Origin: REEB95 sp035934235 | Lineage (GTDB): Bacteria > Pseudomonadota > Alphaproteobacteria > ATCC43930 > CGMCC-115725 | Assembly: GCA_035934235.1 (NCBI GenBank) | Contig: DASYYB010000045.1 | Coordinates: 8,664-72,663, forward strand | Direction: 5' to 3' | Length of the DNA stretch: 64,000 bases | Shown: one piece after another, positions 17,627-25,681 of the stretch | Numbering within the stretch: the first letter of the stretch is position 1 | Layout: each line of letters opens with the position of its first letter | Program-made: the position numbers and the translations under genes | The notes under the pieces: generated by a model | What the model saw: only the letters and a program-made list of their open reading frames with translations | Databases searched by the model: none | Told to the model about the DNA's origin: nothing

Positions 17627-17887
17627 AGACGGACCTTTCCCGGTGGCGGTTCTTGACGGCTTCTGCCGTTCAATCAGCAACCCGCGTGCCAAAGAAAAAT
17701 CGCCAGGGTTTCAAAGGCTTTACCGCCGCCCGGACGCGACGGCCGGCGCGCTCTGTCAGGGTTTCCGACAATGGCCGGCGGCGGCCGGCGCGAAACCGGC
17801 AATTTACCTTTCCGATGCTATAGAGGCCGGTCGGGGTGACGGCGCCGGTCGGCGCGCCGCACCGGCGACGCGGCGGATGACCGAACG

Positions 17888-19105
17888 ATGAAGAAGGCCC
17901 TCGTCCTCTCGAGCGTCTCGCGAACCGTGCTGGCGACGATCCGTTCGCTCGGCCGCGGCGGCGTCGAGGTGCATACCGCCTGGACGCGACCGGGCTGCAT
18001 TTCGGCGCGCTCGCGTTACGTACGTGCCGCGCACGATCTCCCGCCGTACAGCGACACCGATCCGAGCTGGAAGACGGCGCTGGCCGATCTGATGCGCCGC
18101 GAACGTTTCGACCTCGTCATTCCCTGCACCGACATCGACACGCTGGCGCTCCATCGGCATCGCGCCGAGCTCGAGCGCTTCGGCCGAATCTACACGCCGA
18201 ACGACGAGGCGGTCGCAGTGCTGTTCGACAAGCATCGCACCAACGAGCTTGCGCGCTCCGCTGGCGTGCGCTTGGCGCGCGAAATCATCATCGCCGACCT
18301 GGATGGCGCGCGCGACGCGTGGCGCGAACTGGGCGCGCCGCTGGTCCTCAAGCCGCGGCGCACCTTCGACCATCCGACCCAAGGCCTCGCCGTTCGCAAG
18401 GTTCGCAGCGAGGCCGAATTGCTGCGCATCCTGCCGAAATTCCTCGCACATGGCCCGGTCGCGGCGCAGCAGAACTTCGTCGGCCACGGTGCCGGTGTCG
18501 AATTGCTGCTCGATCGTGGCGAGAAGTTGCTCGCGTTCCAGCACGTCCGCGTGCACGAACCGCTCGACGGCGGCCAAAGCACCTATCGCAAGAGCGTCCC
18601 GCTGTCGCCCGAGCTGCTCGATGCGGCGCTGCGCATCCTGCGGCCGCTACGCTACACCGGCGTGGCGATGGTCGAGTTCAAGGTCAACCCGGCAACCGGC
18701 GACTGGATCTTCGTCGAGGTCAATTCGCGGTTTTGGGGTTCGCTGCCGTTGAGCGTCGCCGCCGGCGCGGATTTTCCGCTGGCGCTGTTCGAGTTCATCA
18801 CCACGGGCCGCCGCGACTTTCCGCAGCGGTACCGCACCGGATTGTTCTGCCGCAATCTGCCGCTCGATATCGAATGGCAGATCGCCAATCTGCATGCCGA
18901 CCGCACCGATCCGACGCTCGCCACCAAGACGCTGCCGGCGGTGCTGGGCGAAACCGTCGCCAATGTCGTGACGCTGCGCGAGCGCTGGGACAGCTTGACG
19001 CTCGACGATCCGAAACCGGGCTTCGCCGAGATCGGCGGCCTTTTGCGCCGCGCCGTCGGCAAGCTGACCAAGCCGCGCCGCGCGCTGGATACGGAGACCG
19101 CGTGA
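17888..19105 (+). CDS. ATP-grasp family ligase
   Basis: A 405-residue ATP-grasp enzyme (carbamoyl-phosphate synthase large-chain-like fold). The N-terminal region is a preATP-grasp domain (KALVLSSVSRTVLATIRSLGRGG). The ATP-grasp core spans about 120-310, with the lysine in PLVLKPRRTF and the metal-binding end VAMVEFKVNP...WIFVEVNSRFWGSL, where E and N bind Mg-ATP. Such enzymes join a carboxylate to an amine or thiol through an acyl phosphate. It opens a tight three-gene run: its stop overlaps the next start. The substrates are unknown; an amino acid or sugar-acid ligation is a reasonable guess. Confidence 0.85.
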   Translation: MKKALVLSSVSRTVLATIRSLGRGGVEVHTAWTRPGCISARSRYVRAAHDLPPYSDTDPSWKTALADLMRRERFDLVIPCTDIDTLALHRHRAELERFGRIYTPNDEAVAVLFDKHRTNELARSAGVRLAREIIIADLDGARDAWRELGAPLVLKPRRTFDHPTQGLAVRKVRSEAELLRILPKFLAHGPVAAQQNFVGHGAGVELLLDRGEKLLAFQHVRVHEPLDGGQSTYRKSVPLSPELLDAALRILRPLRYTGVAMVEFKVNPATGDWIFVEVNSRFWGSLPLSVAAGADFPLALFEFITTGRRDFPQRYRTGLFCRNLPLDIEWQIANLHADRTDPTLATKTLPAVLGETVANVVTLRERWDSLTLDDPKPGFAEIGGLLRRAVGKLTKPRRALDTETA

Positions 19106-20352
19106 GCGCCATGGCCGAACCCGCGATCCCGCTCGCGCCGGCCGCACCAGCGGCGCCGGTCCGTGAGCCGGACGACGCCAAGGCGCCGCTCGCCGACAAG
19201 GACGTGCGGCTGACCGTGATCGTCGAGCGCGATGCGGCCGGGCTCGAACGCCATCTTGCGGCCTGGGAAGCGTTGTCAGCGACCGCGATCGAGCCCAACG
19301 TGTTTTACGAGCCGTGGATGTTGCTGCCGGCGCTGCGCCATCTGCGCGGCGGCGCCGATCTGCTGTTTCTGTTCGTCTATGCGCAAGCACCGGGTGCGAG
19401 CGACCAGCCGCCGGTGTTGTGCGGATTCTTCCCGTTGGAGCGGCAAAACCACTACAAGAACATGCCGGTTAGCGCGCTGCGCTTGTGGAAGCATCTCCAT
19501 TGTTTCCTGTGTAGCCCGCTGGTGCGCGCCGAGACCGCGCAAGCCTGTTTCCAGGCTGTGTTCGATTGGGCTGCCGGCGACCCGCGCGGCTCCATCCTGA
19601 TCGAATTCGGCGGCGTATCGGGTGACGGGCCGCTGTGGACGGCGCTGGTGGAATTTCTGGAAGAGCACCGCCATCCGACGCTGACGCTCGAATGCAGCAC
19701 GCGGGCGTTGTTGCGGCCGCAAGCCGACGCCAAGACCTATCTCGACGACGCGCTTTCCACCAAAAAGCGCCGGACGCTGCGGCAACAGGAAAACGCGCTC
19801 GGCCGGCAAGGCACGCTCGAATACGCCATGCTCGCGGGCGACGGCGATATCGCCACCTGGGCGGAACACTTCCTCCGCCTGGAGGCAAGCGGCTGGAAGG
19901 GTCGCGAAGGCACGGCGCTGTCGTGCAATCCGGCACAGAAGCAGTTCTTCGTCGAGACGCTGCACGAGGCGTTCCGGCGCGGCCGGCTGATGGTGCTGAC
20001 GCTTTCGCTGAGCGGCAAGCCGATCGCGCAGTTGTGCAATTTCCTCTGCCGCAACGGCTCGTTCGCGTTCAAGGTTGCGTTCGACGAAGCCTACGCGCGT
20101 TACTCGCCGGGCGTGCTGCTCGAGCTCGAGAACATCGCCGAGGTACATCGCCATCGCTGGATCCGTTGGATGGATTCGTGCTCGTCGCCGGGACCGGCGC
20201 TGACGAAACAGATCTGGCTCGACCGGCGCATCATCCAGACGATCCTGGCGACGTCGGGCCGTTCGCCGGGACCGTTTCTCATCGCGGTGCTGCCCTTCAT
20301 GCAGTGGGCGTTCCACAAGCTTGAAGCGCTGTTCCGGCGACATGCGCGCTGA
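19102..20352 (+). CDS. FemAB/BioF2-like GNAT acyltransferase
   Basis: A 416-residue protein whose central part (about 210-370) matches the Acetyltransf_6/BioF2-like group of GNAT-fold enzymes, with a KKRRTLRQQENALGRQG block and a PIAQLCNFLC...FAFKVAFDEAYARYSPGVLLELE segment typical of cell-wall FemAB and CelD-like proteins. They transfer acyl or aminoacyl groups to surface sugars or peptides. The N-terminal 35 residues are Ala/Pro-rich and probably disordered. I chose GTG 19102 because it overlaps the ATP-grasp stop (GTGA) and has GGAG five bases upstream; ATG 19111 is the alternative. It overlaps the next gene. Confidence 0.8.
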   Translation: MSAMAEPAIPLAPAAPAAPVREPDDAKAPLADKDVRLTVIVERDAAGLERHLAAWEALSATAIEPNVFYEPWMLLPALRHLRGGADLLFLFVYAQAPGASDQPPVLCGFFPLERQNHYKNMPVSALRLWKHLHCFLCSPLVRAETAQACFQAVFDWAAGDPRGSILIEFGGVSGDGPLWTALVEFLEEHRHPTLTLECSTRALLRPQADAKTYLDDALSTKKRRTLRQQENALGRQGTLEYAMLAGDGDIATWAEHFLRLEASGWKGREGTALSCNPAQKQFFVETLHEAFRRGRLMVLTLSLSGKPIAQLCNFLCRNGSFAFKVAFDEAYARYSPGVLLELENIAEVHRHRWIRWMDSCSSPGPALTKQIWLDRRIIQTILATSGRSPGPFLIAVLPFMQWAFHKLEALFRRHAR

Positions 20353-23233
20353 AGCCCTTCGAAACGCCGTGACGCCGCGCAGCAACCTCCAAATCGACCA
20401 TCGGGCGGAAGCCGCGTTACCGGCCCAAGAGCCGCTGGCCGGCGAACGCACGTTCTATGCCGGCTATCCGTGGTCGCTCAATCCGCTGTGCACGGTCGGC
20501 GACGTCGCCAGTCAACTGACGAGTGAGCTTACGCACCTCGGCACGGCGCGCGAACCGTGGCAGCGCGACGAGGTGATGACGAATGTCTTCCTGCTTGCCG
20601 GTGCGTTGCTGACCGCCGTTGAGGACGCGTTGCACGGTCCCGTCCTGCGCCTGCCGCAGCGTCTGGCGCGACTGCCGGGCACGCGGCAGGGGTTCCGCGC
20701 GCTCAGCGCGGCAATGGCGTTCGGCCGCGCCGGTGAGGCGCAGACCCTGCGACGCTGGCGCGATCAGTGGCAAAGCGCCCTTGCCGGCTTCCTGCAATCG
20801 CTGGCCGCGCCGCCATCCGGCATCGTACCCGATCCAGCCGGCGCCATTGCCGCGCTTGCCGGCATCCTCGCGTGCCCCCTGCCGCGCCGATTGCTGGCGG
20901 AACCGGTGCGCATCCCATCGGCCTTTCGCAAGCAAGACCTCACTCAATTCGACGTTTTGGAATTGGCCGATCGCTTCGCGGCGTTGCATCCAAACCGTGA
21001 CCAGCCGGTCGTCGTTGTCGGCTTGCGCACCGCCGGCGTCTATTTCGCGTCGCTGATGCGGGCGCGGCTCGAAGCGCGCGGCTTCGCCCGCACCGCCATC
21101 GCCACTGTCCGGCCGAACAAGGGCCTGTCCGTCGACGAGGCGCAGCGGCTGCACGCGTTCGCGCAAGCCGGTTATCACGCCGCATTGATCGACGACCCGC
21201 CGTTCAGCGGCGACACGATCGGCATGGCGGTACAGGCGTTGCGCCGGGCCGGCTTCGCCGCCGCCCAGCGCACGATCCTGTTTCCGGTTCATCCGCTGCG
21301 GCGCGATTGGCGCGAGCACAAAGAAGCGGCGGCGTTCAGCCGCGAGACGATCATCACGCTGCCGCCCGAGGATTGGCACAAGGCGCAACTGCTGGCGTCG
21401 GATTCCGCGATCGAGACACGGCTTGCCGCGTATTTCCAGGCCCGGGGTTATCGCGATGCCTGCGTGATCGACGATGCGGCCGCCGCGACCTTCAACGCCG
21501 AGCTCGAACATCGCTCGGGCGACCGCCGGCGTTATCGCCTCAAGCGAGTCTTCGCCGTCCGCATCGGGACGGCTTCCGGCACACCCGAGATTCGTTACAT
21601 CCTCGCCAAGAGCGTCGGCTGGGGCTGGTTGGGCTACGCCGCGTTCATCGCCGCCGATCGCTTGGCCAGCCATGTGTCGCCGCTGCTCGGCTTACGCGAC
21701 GGCATTCTCTTCACCGAGTGGCTGCCGCAGACCGCCACAACCAACCGTGCCCACGCATCGCGCCACACCTGGATCACGACCGCCGCAAACTATGTCGCCG
21801 CGCGCGCCGAACACTTGGCGATCGCGCCGCCGGACACACCTGACGCACAGCACGAAGGTTTGTCGCTGCTGGCCGATACGCTCGCGAACGCCTATGGACC
21901 GGGGATCGCCGGCCTGATGGTCGGGCCGCTGCGCCGGCGGATTGCCGCGCGCCTGACGCCGCGGGCGGCGCTGATCGACGGGCGGATGGCAGCGGACGAG
22001 TGGATCGCCGGCCCGGCCGGCCTGCTCAAGACTGATTTCGAGCACCACGGCATCGGCAAGAATGAAATCAATCTGTGCGACCCGGCCTACGATCTCGCCG
22101 ACGCGATCTTGCAATTCGGTCTCACGCGCGACGAAGAGCGCGACCTGATCGCGCGCTACGCCGCCGCGACCGGCGACACGCCGCAAGGTGAAAGGCTTTT
22201 GCTGTGCAAGTTGATGGCCGGCCTGTGGACGCGGCAGGTTGCGCTCGACGGCATCGTCAAGCAAACCCACCTCGCCCACCGTGCCGACGAATTCAACGCG
22301 CAATACGTCAAGGCCTGGGATTTCCTGACGCGCGAAAGCGCACGCGCCTGTGGCGCGCTCGTCGGACCGGCCGCGACCCGCGATTGGCACGCGCCGCTGG
22401 CGGTGCTCGATCTCGACGGTGTCGTCGATCGCCGCATCTTCGGCTTTCCGACGACAACCGCGGCCGGCGTTCGCGCCTTAGCATCGCTGCACGCGCGCGG
22501 TTTTGCGATCGCGGTCGACACCGCGCGGCCGGCGCACCAGGTGCGCGATTATTGCGATGCCTATGGCTTTGTCGGCGGCGTGGCCGAGTGCGGCGGCTAT
22601 ATCTGGAACGCGACGACGCGGCAAGGCCGCAACCTGATCGACGCCGCGACGCTGGAACAGCTCACGGCCCTCCGCGCGGCGCTCAAGCAGATTCCCGGAC
22701 TCTTCATCGATGACGGCTACGAATGCTCGGTGCGCGCCTATACGTATGCGCGCAAAGGCACCGTGCCGCTGCCGGAGCCGTTGATCCGCAATCTCATTGC
22801 CGCGCGCAAGCTCGATCGGCTGGTCGTGCACCAGACGACGATCGACACGACGATCCTGGCCAAAGGTGTCGACAAGGGCACGGGCCTGGCGGCATTGCTG
22901 ACGTGGATCGGGCGCGGACAGGACGAAACCTTCGCCGTCGGCGATTCCGAAACCGACCTGCCGATGTTCGCCGTCGCGCGGCGCAGCTTCGCGCCGGCAC
23001 ATATCGATTGCACGCGGCTGGCGCGCGCCGTCGGCTGCACCATCGCAGAAGCCCCGTATCAGCGTGGCCTGCTGGAGATCGTTCGGCACATCACCGGCTC
23101 GGACACCGTCACCATTCCGGCTGCGACCGACGATCTGTTCTGGCCCCTTTTGCAGGCCGCCGATCGGCCGCGCGCGGCAAACCTTTGGCGCGCATTGCGC
23201 GAGCCGGCGGCCTATCGCGTCTTTCTGGATTGA
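20342..23233 (+). CDS. Three-part protein: phosphoribosyltransferase-like, kinase-like and HAD phosphatase domains
   Basis: A 963-residue multidomain enzyme. Residues about 200-340 look like a phosphoribosyltransferase, with VVVVGLRTAGVYFASLM and a PRPP-type loop ALIDDPPFSGDTIG near 281-293. Residues about 390-640 resemble an aminoglycoside/choline-kinase-like fold: FTEWLP in the hinge and NLCDPAYDLADAIL like the metal-binding end of that family, but the usual catalytic HxDxxxxN is not clear. Residues about 685-930 form a HAD phosphatase with nucleophile motif LDLDGVVD (D near 690) and acidic motif VGDSETDLPMF near 866. The N-terminal 200 residues are helical and unassigned. It is the last gene of an ATP-grasp/FemAB operon, overlapping the previous gene by 11 bases. 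The likely chemistry is making or processing a phosphoribosyl-linked product; this is inference. Confidence 0.75.
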   Translation: MRAEALRNAVTPRSNLQIDHRAEAALPAQEPLAGERTFYAGYPWSLNPLCTVGDVASQLTSELTHLGTAREPWQRDEVMTNVFLLAGALLTAVEDALHGPVLRLPQRLARLPGTRQGFRALSAAMAFGRAGEAQTLRRWRDQWQSALAGFLQSLAAPPSGIVPDPAGAIAALAGILACPLPRRLLAEPVRIPSAFRKQDLTQFDVLELADRFAALHPNRDQPVVVVGLRTAGVYFASLMRARLEARGFARTAIATVRPNKGLSVDEAQRLHAFAQAGYHAALIDDPPFSGDTIGMAVQALRRAGFAAAQRTILFPVHPLRRDWREHKEAAAFSRETIITLPPEDWHKAQLLASDSAIETRLAAYFQARGYRDACVIDDAAAATFNAELEHRSGDRRRYRLKRVFAVRIGTASGTPEIRYILAKSVGWGWLGYAAFIAADRLASHVSPLLGLRDGILFTEWLPQTATTNRAHASRHTWITTAANYVAARAEHLAIAPPDTPDAQHEGLSLLADTLANAYGPGIAGLMVGPLRRRIAARLTPRAALIDGRMAADEWIAGPAGLLKTDFEHHGIGKNEINLCDPAYDLADAILQFGLTRDEERDLIARYAAATGDTPQGERLLLCKLMAGLWTRQVALDGIVKQTHLAHRADEFNAQYVKAWDFLTRESARACGALVGPAATRDWHAPLAVLDLDGVVDRRIFGFPTTTAAGVRALASLHARGFAIAVDTARPAHQVRDYCDAYGFVGGVAECGGYIWNATTRQGRNLIDAATLEQLTALRAALKQIPGLFIDDGYECSVRAYTYARKGTVPLPEPLIRNLIAARKLDRLVVHQTTIDTTILAKGVDKGTGLAALLTWIGRGQDETFAVGDSETDLPMFAVARRSFAPAHIDCTRLARAVGCTIAEAPYQRGLLEIVRHITGSDTVTIPAATDDLFWPLLQAADRPRAANLWRALREPAAYRVFLD

Positions 23234-23262
23234 CCGGCGCGCGACGGCGCGCGTTCCCGCGA

Positions 23263-23466
23263 TTACTCGAAGGCCTTGCCGGCCGGAATGCCGCAACGTT
23301 TGAACGCGATCGCCGCCGGACAGAAGCCGGTGAACGCTGACTGCAGCATGTTCAGGCCGACGAACGCCGTCAGCAGCAGCCACCACGGTGACACGAAATA
23401 GGCGAGCGCGATCGAAACCAGCACCATGATTCCGGCGAATGCGAAGACCGCCCTGTCGACCGTCAT
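23263..23466 (-). CDS. DUF2892-type small inner-membrane protein
   Basis: A 67-residue protein with two hydrophobic helices (FAFAGIMVLVSIALAYFV and LLLTAFVGLNMLQSAFTGF) joined by a short SPWW turn, followed by CPAAIAFKRCGI. This matches the YgaP-type membrane domain (DUF2892), with a cysteine pair that may be redox active in the fuller proteins. It lies seven bases after another small membrane protein on the same strand, so the two may be co-transcribed. A second DUF2892 protein is at 48871-49089. Confidence 0.7.
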   Translation of the reverse strand: MTVDRAVFAFAGIMVLVSIALAYFVSPWWLLLTAFVGLNMLQSAFTGFCPAAIAFKRCGIPAGKAFE

Positions 23467-23473
23467 GGCGCGC

Positions 23474-23662
23474 CTACGTCAGCTTGCCGCGGATCAAGAT
23501 GGCCGTGGCGCAGAACATCAGCCACAACCCGCCGCCAATCCCGAGCACGCCATATTCGGCGGGCGTGCCGCCGCCAAACAGCTTCGCCAGCGCCATGGCG
23601 AATCCGATCAATCCGCCAAGGAATAGCGCCCATATCGTGATTTCGAGAATCGTCTTGTGCAT
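23474..23662 (-). CDS. Small two-helix membrane protein
   Basis: A 62-residue protein with two hydrophobic segments, IWALFLGGLIGFAMALAKLF and GVLGIGGGLWLMFCATAIL, and no recognised family. It starts at ATG 23662 and ends seven bases before the DUF2892 gene, so they look like a two-gene unit. It is 186 bases downstream of tRNA-Met on the same strand. I cannot give a function. Confidence 0.55.
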   Translation of the reverse strand: MHKTILEITIWALFLGGLIGFAMALAKLFGGGTPAEYGVLGIGGGLWLMFCATAILIRGKLT

Positions 23663-23847
23663 GAGTCACCGCCCCTTCACGTGTTTTCGGGCTGCTTCTC
23701 GCGGACTCGCGCCCGCGCACTCACACCAATCAATCGACTTCGACTAACCGCGAATTCGTACCATCTTTCCGTAGCGGCGGGAAGATCGGCACGGCGCGGG
23801 CGCTGTCCTCATTCGAGACACAAGGGGTCGAGGCGCGGCACGCGAGA

Positions 23848-23924
23848 TGGTAGCGGGGGCCGGACTCGAACCGGCGACCTTAGGATTATGATTCCTCTGC
23901 TCTAACCAGCTGAGCTACCCCGCC
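23848..23924 (-). tRNA. Elongator tRNA-Met (anticodon CAT), CCA encoded
   Basis: A 77-base cloverleaf on the minus strand. Acceptor stem GGCGGGG pairs with CCCCGCT (one G-U pair), D-arm GCTC/GAGC, anticodon loop ATCATAA with CAT, T-arm GCCGG-TTCGAGT-CCGGC and an encoded ACCA end. The top of the anticodon stem has a G-A mismatch. The loop and stem fit elongator methionine tRNA; a tRNA-Ile2 with modified C34 is the less likely option. Its first ten bases are also the end of the rlmN coding region. Confidence 0.92.
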
Positions 23925-25033
23925 GCCGGGCCGGATATAGCGGCTTCCGCCGGCTGCTTCAACCGCTCGCTCGCCTTGAGCTTCACGCTCGCCGATTTGA
24001 GCTGGCCGCACGCGGCCAGGATGTCGCGGCCGCGCGGCGTGCGCACCGGCGAGGCATAGCCGGCCGCGTTGACGATGTCGCCGAACGTCTCGATCGAGGT
24101 CTCGGTTGAACATTCAAAAGGCGCGCCCGGCCACGGATTGAACGGGATCAAATTGATCTTGGCCGGAATACCGGCGATCAGCTTCACCAACGCACGGGCG
24201 TCGGCCGGGCTGTCGTTGACGCCCTTGAGCATGACGTATTCGAAGGTGATGCGGCGCGAATTGCTGGCGCCCGGATAAGCGCGGCAGGCGGCGATCAGCT
24301 CGGCGATCGGATATTTCTTGTTGAGCGGCACCAGCACGTCGCGCAGCTCGTCGGTCACGGCGTGCAGCGAGATCGCCAGATTGACGGCAAGCTCCGCGCC
24401 AACGCGCGCGATCATCGGCACGACGCCGGCCGTCGACAGCGTGATCTTGCGCTTCGACACCGACAGGCCCTCGTGGTCCATCGCGATCTTCATCGCCTTA
24501 GCGACGTTGTCGTAGTTGTAGAGCGGCTCGCCCATTCCCATCAGCACGATGTTGGTGAGCTGGCGATCGTCCTTGGGCGACGGCCATTCGCCGAGCGCGT
24601 CGCGCGCCACCATGATCTGGCCGACGATCTCCGCCGCGCCGAGATTGCGCACCAAACGCTGCGTGCCGGTGTGGCAGAACTTGCACGTGAGCGTACAGCC
24701 GACCTGCGACGAGACGCACAACGTGCCGCGATCCTCTTCCGGGATGTGCACGCATTCGGCCTCTTGACCGTCCGCGAACGCCAGCAGCCATTTGCGCGTG
24801 CCGTCGTTCGACACCTGGGCGCGGCTTTCGACCGGCCGCACCACGGTATAGCGCTCGGCAAGCTGCGCGCGGAACGACTTGGCGAGCGTCGTCATCGCCG
24901 CGAAATCGTGCGCGCCGCGATGGTAGATCCAATGCCAGAGCTGGCGGGCACGGAACGGCGCGGCGCCGAGCGTCGCCATTTCGGCGACCAACTCCTCGCG
25001 CGACAGCCCGATCAGGGTTTTCGGAATGGACAT
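23915..25033 (-). CDS. rlmN: 23S rRNA and tRNA (adenine-C2) methyltransferase RlmN
   Basis: A 372-residue radical-SAM methyltransferase that methylates C2 of A2503 in 23S rRNA and of A37 in some tRNAs. The cluster motif CTLTCKFC gives C113, C117 and C120. The lead-in WLLAFADGQEAECVHIPEEDRGTLCVSSQVG and the C-terminal catalytic cysteine in DILAACGQL are present. I use ATG 25033; a TTG three codons upstream is the only longer option. The last three codons and the TAG stop lie inside the 5' end of tRNA-Met, an unusual same-strand overlap. Length and motifs are normal. Confidence 0.96.
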   Translation of the reverse strand: MSIPKTLIGLSREELVAEMATLGAAPFRARQLWHWIYHRGAHDFAAMTTLAKSFRAQLAERYTVVRPVESRAQVSNDGTRKWLLAFADGQEAECVHIPEEDRGTLCVSSQVGCTLTCKFCHTGTQRLVRNLGAAEIVGQIMVARDALGEWPSPKDDRQLTNIVLMGMGEPLYNYDNVAKAMKIAMDHEGLSVSKRKITLSTAGVVPMIARVGAELAVNLAISLHAVTDELRDVLVPLNKKYPIAELIAACRAYPGASNSRRITFEYVMLKGVNDSPADARALVKLIAGIPAKINLIPFNPWPGAPFECSTETSIETFGDIVNAAGYASPVRTPRGRDILAACGQLKSASVKLKASERLKQPAEAAISGPAAG

Positions 25034-25074
25034 AACCGGCAAGATATAGGACCGCCGCTGCGGCGGCGCCAGCG

Positions 25075-25587
25075 TTACCGCTTGACCTTGCAGGCGGCGT
25101 CGATCGCCTTCAGCGCCTGGCCGAAACCGGCCAAATCGTAGGTATCGGTCGTGACCGTGCCGCGCGCCGAGGTGGCCTTAAGGATCGCCGACTTGCCGTG
25201 CGCGAGCGCCTCGGTCACCGCCTTGTCGGTTGCGGCGCTTGCCGTCCAGGCGGCGTCGTTATCGACGAACAGCGCGTATTTCCGGCCGTCGATGACGAGC
25301 TCGACCTTCGCGTCCTTCTTCGCGGCATAGCCGAGATTGAAGGTCACGACGTTGTAGGCTTTCTCGCTGACGCGGTGCGACACCATCGCGTCGACGTGCG
25401 AACGCGGCACCGAAGCCGGCTCCGACGACGCCGGATTGCCGACCAGATAGCAGGTCAAGCCGCCTTTCTCGGGCGCCGTATAGGCGCTCCAGACTTTTCC
25501 GGATTCGAGCGTCTTAATCTGCTGCGCGAAGGCGCTCGTCGCGGCGAGGACGAGCGGCAGCGCGAGAACGGCGATCCATCGTTGCAT
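25075..25587 (-). CDS. IalB-like secreted protein (invasion associated locus B family)
   Basis: A 170-residue protein with a signal peptide (RWIAVLALPLVLAATSAFAQ), then an IalB-type domain: WSAYTAPEKGGLTCYLVGNP, YNVVTFNLGYAAKKDAKVELVIDGRKYALF, and a closing cysteine (IDAACKVKR) that probably pairs with the one in LTCYL. IalB was named in Bartonella, but the family is widespread in non-pathogenic alphaproteobacteria and its cellular role is unclear. I start at ATG 25587, where the signal peptide begins. It lies 41 bases from rlmN on the same strand, so it may be upstream of it in a transcript. Confidence 0.82.
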   Translation of the reverse strand: MQRWIAVLALPLVLAATSAFAQQIKTLESGKVWSAYTAPEKGGLTCYLVGNPASSEPASVPRSHVDAMVSHRVSEKAYNVVTFNLGYAAKKDAKVELVIDGRKYALFVDNDAAWTASAATDKAVTEALAHGKSAILKATSARGTVTTDTYDLAGFGQALKAIDAACKVKR

Positions 25588-25681
25588 CGGTGAAACATAG
25601 CGAAGCACCACGCGACGGACAAGCAATCGCTCTTGCGTCGAATCGCGCGGCACGACAAGTTCCGCGCCGGAGAATCATTAA

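Noticed and set aside
18319..19101. An upstream extension of the FemAB-like protein over the ATP-grasp gene
   Set aside because: The frame is open but the sequence before 19102 is Arg-rich shadow of the ATP-grasp gene and unlike any family; the GTGA overlap and ribosome-binding site fit a start at 19102.
23663..23847. Small RNA or terminator downstream of tRNA-Met
   Set aside because: I looked for a stable hairpin with a U-run on the minus strand and found none; the stretch is otherwise unremarkable.
24362..25141. A 259-codon plus-strand frame opposite rlmN
   Set aside because: Antisense to a clear RlmN gene with no family signal.
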